DNA of 64,000 bases. It comes from Enterobacter asburiae. Lineage in GTDB: Bacteria; Pseudomonadota; Gammaproteobacteria; Enterobacterales; Enterobacteriaceae. The stretch covers positions 2,852,001 through 2,916,000 of the forward strand of contig NZ_AP019632.1 in assembly GCF_007035645.1 (NCBI RefSeq), given 5' to 3'. The position numbers and the translations under genes were made by a program. The notes under the pieces are model-generated. The model searched no databases. It was given only the letters and a program-made list of their open reading frames with translations, and had not been told where the DNA came from. Below, one piece after another: positions 61,998 through 64,000 of the stretch; the first letter of the stretch is position 1, and each line of letters starts with the position of its first letter.

Positions 61998-64000
61998 ATG
62001 GCGTTTCACAGAAATACTCTCCTCTTTGTTGCTTTGTTACCCGCATCCATCCAACTCGCCTGCGCCGGGATGGCCGTCCCGGCAGGTTTTGAAGATCTGG
62101 CTAAAACGCAGCGCCTGTGGACAGAGGTCAACCTCTACGGCGAGTCGCTTGGACTTTTTGAAACGGATATCACGCTTGAAACGGTCAGTTTTGTCGCACC
62201 TGAAACCGTTGTGGCGGCCATCAAACGCCGGTTTAACGACGACCCAGCTCTCGTTGGCACCGTGTCTGCCGCGCTGGCCGTTCCGCTTGCCCGTAACGGC
62301 AACCTGGCCTGCAGCAGCAACGGCTCCGCAGCGGGCTGCGATTACATTGATACCGACCGCGCGGCCATTATCTATGACGAGAATAACGCCCGTATTAGCC
62401 TGTTTTTGGACAAGAAATTTCTGCCTAAAGCCACCGCGGAAAATCAGTGGTATCAGCCCACGCAGGACACCGAAAATGCGCTGATCCATCAGCAGAATAT
62501 TAATTTTGTTGCCGACAGGGATTATCAGTCAGCCACCGTACAGGGCAATGGCGCGCTGGCGCTCACGCAGGACGGCTATGTTAACCTCGACTGGACCTGG
62601 CTGGGACAGCGTTCAAGGCACCAGCAGCAACAGGAAATCACCGTCAACAACGCCTGGTTCCGCCAGGATATCCTGCGTCAGTACTATGTCCAGCTGGGCG
62701 AGATGGATACCCGCGATCTGTTCAGTAATGCCGGCGGGAATATCAACCTCAGCCAGCTGCCGCTGGGCAAAATTCGCGGTCTGCGCACGGGTTCAACACG
62801 GGCGTGGATTAATCCGGTTCAGCAGTCAAAGGGAACGCCTGTCACCGTACTGCTTTCCCATGACGCGCGTATCGACGCCCGCCGTGGCAATCAGCTGCTG
62901 GCCAGCTTTTACCTGAATGCCGGGGCGCAAACCCTCGACACGCGATCGTTTCCGGACGGGAGCTACACCGTCACGCTGTCGGTCTATGAAAATAACCGGC
63001 TGACGCGTACCGAGCAGGTGCCGTTTACCCGAACCGGCATTACGCCATTTGACCGCGTCGAGTGGTTCCTGCAGGCGGGTGAAACCGACAATAGCGATCG
63101 GAACGAAGAACGCAGCGCGGTTGCGCAGGCGGGTGTGCGCCTGCCCGTCACCCCGACCCTGGCGCTGACCAGCGGAGCAACGATAAAGAAAAACCAGCGT
63201 TTCCTGGAAAATGCGCTCGACTGGAGCCGGGGCTTCAACGCGGGCCCGATCGACGGCGTGCTGAGTACCCGGTTTAGCTACCTTTACGGCAGCGAAGGCC
63301 AGCGCGGCAATATTCAGCAAATCAGCTACAACGACGGTTTTTCACTGAGCCTCTATCGCAACGCGCTATCAGCGGAAAACTGCAACACCCGAAGCGCGGG
63401 GTTTGACGCCGTGAACGGCTGTTATCGCACCCTCTCGGTGATGTTTTCCGTCCCTGTCGGCGCCTGGTATGCGAGCCTCGGATATTCGGATAACCGCAAC
63501 GAAGGACGGTACGTTTCACGTCGGGAGCTCCCGGACAGCGACGATCGCCACGATGCGGGTTTGCCGTGGGAATCGGTCTATATGACCCGCTCGCGCTCGC
63601 GCGCCTGGCAGGGAGGGCTGAGCAATGCCTTTAGCACCCGAGGCCTGAACATTAACAGCAGCATTAACCTGTTCATGCGTCACGATGACGCCCGCGACGG
63701 CAGGGACAAAGGCGGCTACCTGAGCGTGAGCCTGTCCATGGCGCATAACCGTCAGGGTGATGCGTCGAGCTATACCTCTCTTGGCGCGACCTGGCAGCAC
63801 CAGCAGCGTGAAAAAAATCAGCTGAGCTACAACGTGGCGCATAACTGGTACGCCGATGCACGCGGCGAAAACGAGTATGGTCTGAGCGCTTCGGGCATTA
63901 ACAGCGACTCGCTGAATACCTCAGCCTATACGCGACAGGGCGGGCGATACGGCAACGGCAGTCTGACCGTCAGCGACGCCTGGGATCGTCAGGACAGGCG
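61998..64000 (+). CDS. Class-5 fimbrial outer membrane usher (partial)
   Basis: The frame is open from ATG 61998 to the window edge, 667 codons. The protein begins with a signal-like segment (LLFVALLPASIQLACAGMAV) and has usher features: an N-terminal domain ending in a Cys pair, then a long beta-barrel region with alternating aromatic and polar residues (LYVNLDW-type strands, YNDGFSLSLYRNAL, SLGYSDNRNEGRYVSR). It resembles CooC/TcfC, the CS1-type ushers. GAGG lies 7 bases before the start. The 3' part lies outside the window. Confidence 0.85.
   Translation, partial: MAFHRNTLLFVALLPASIQLACAGMAVPAGFEDLAKTQRLWTEVNLYGESLGLFETDITLETVSFVAPETVVAAIKRRFNDDPALVGTVSAALAVPLARNGNLACSSNGSAAGCDYIDTDRAAIIYDENNARISLFLDKKFLPKATAENQWYQPTQDTENALIHQQNINFVADRDYQSATVQGNGALALTQDGYVNLDWTWLGQRSRHQQQQEITVNNAWFRQDILRQYYVQLGEMDTRDLFSNAGGNINLSQLPLGKIRGLRTGSTRAWINPVQQSKGTPVTVLLSHDARIDARRGNQLLASFYLNAGAQTLDTRSFPDGSYTVTLSVYENNRLTRTEQVPFTRTGITPFDRVEWFLQAGETDNSDRNEERSAVAQAGVRLPVTPTLALTSGATIKKNQRFLENALDWSRGFNAGPIDGVLSTRFSYLYGSEGQRGNIQQISYNDGFSLSLYRNALSAENCNTRSAGFDAVNGCYRTLSVMFSVPVGAWYASLGYSDNRNEGRYVSRRELPDSDDRHDAGLPWESVYMTRSRSRAWQGGLSNAFSTRGLNINSSINLFMRHDDARDGRDKGGYLSVSLSMAHNRQGDASSYTSLGATWQHQQREKNQLSYNVAHNWYADARGENEYGLSASGINSDSLNTSAYTRQGGRYGNGSLTVSDAWDRQDR

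Overview
The window is chromosomal DNA of a member of the Enterobacteriaceae, most likely Enterobacter or a close relative. The block tRNA-Ser, phoH, efeB-efeO-efeU, putP/putA, rutR/rutABCDEFG, a ymdF homologue, wrbA, yccJ, agp follows the E. coli K-12 order in reverse. Enterobacter-style GC-rich coding, REP elements and a Klebsiella-type hpx purine catabolic cluster fit this assignment.

Layout. Positions 1-380: the 3' end of a serX-type tRNA-Ser, tandemly repeated with its terminator. 0.4-5 kb: phoH with a Pho box, and an intact Fur-controlled efeUOB ferrous iron system. 5-13.4 kb: a CNT nucleoside permease, a DUF3574 lipoprotein, and putP/putA divergent across five GTTGCA operators. 13.4-19.7 kb: rutR and rutABCDEFG (pyrimidine ring catabolism) with two NtrC-like sites, a RutR box and a sigma-54 promoter. 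19.7-28.1 kb: an EamA exporter, a KGG-repeat stress protein, wrbA-yccJ, agp, two HxlR/SDR pairs, a DedA protein, and a short MgtE magnesium transporter behind an M-box riboswitch.

28.1-50.4 kb is a nearly complete purine scavenging cluster: hpxFGHIJK (allantoate uptake and breakdown), hpxU, hpxWXYZ, hpxSAB, hpxC, guaD, hpxT, hpxQ, hpxO and hpxDE. Sigma-54 promoters with the correct GG/GC spacing stand before rutA, hpxF, hpxW, guaD and hpxO, with weaker ones before hpxQ and hpxC. This suggests one NtrC-controlled nitrogen-scavenging region of about 37 kb that degrades both purines and pyrimidines.

Two accessory insertions stand out. (a) 38.2-40.7 kb, between hpxZ and hpxB: an orphan type VI secretion PAAR-DUF3289 effector gene, a DUF943 immunity-type gene, and a truncated ColE1/CloDF13-type plasmid replication region. 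It is bounded by a 56-bp direct repeat of the 3' end of hpxZ, the footprint expected of an integrated small plasmid. (b) 50.5-56.3 kb, between two full tRNA-Ser(UGA) genes: a five-gene dltD-dltX-dltB-dltA-dltC-like operon, normally a Gram-positive D-alanylation system, plus an alpha/beta hydrolase. The DltX-like gene is only 40 codons.

The window ends with an OppA-like binding protein, yccA, a MarT/FidL-like regulatory pair and the start of a class-5 (CS1/Tcf-like) chaperone-usher fimbrial operon whose usher gene runs off the edge.
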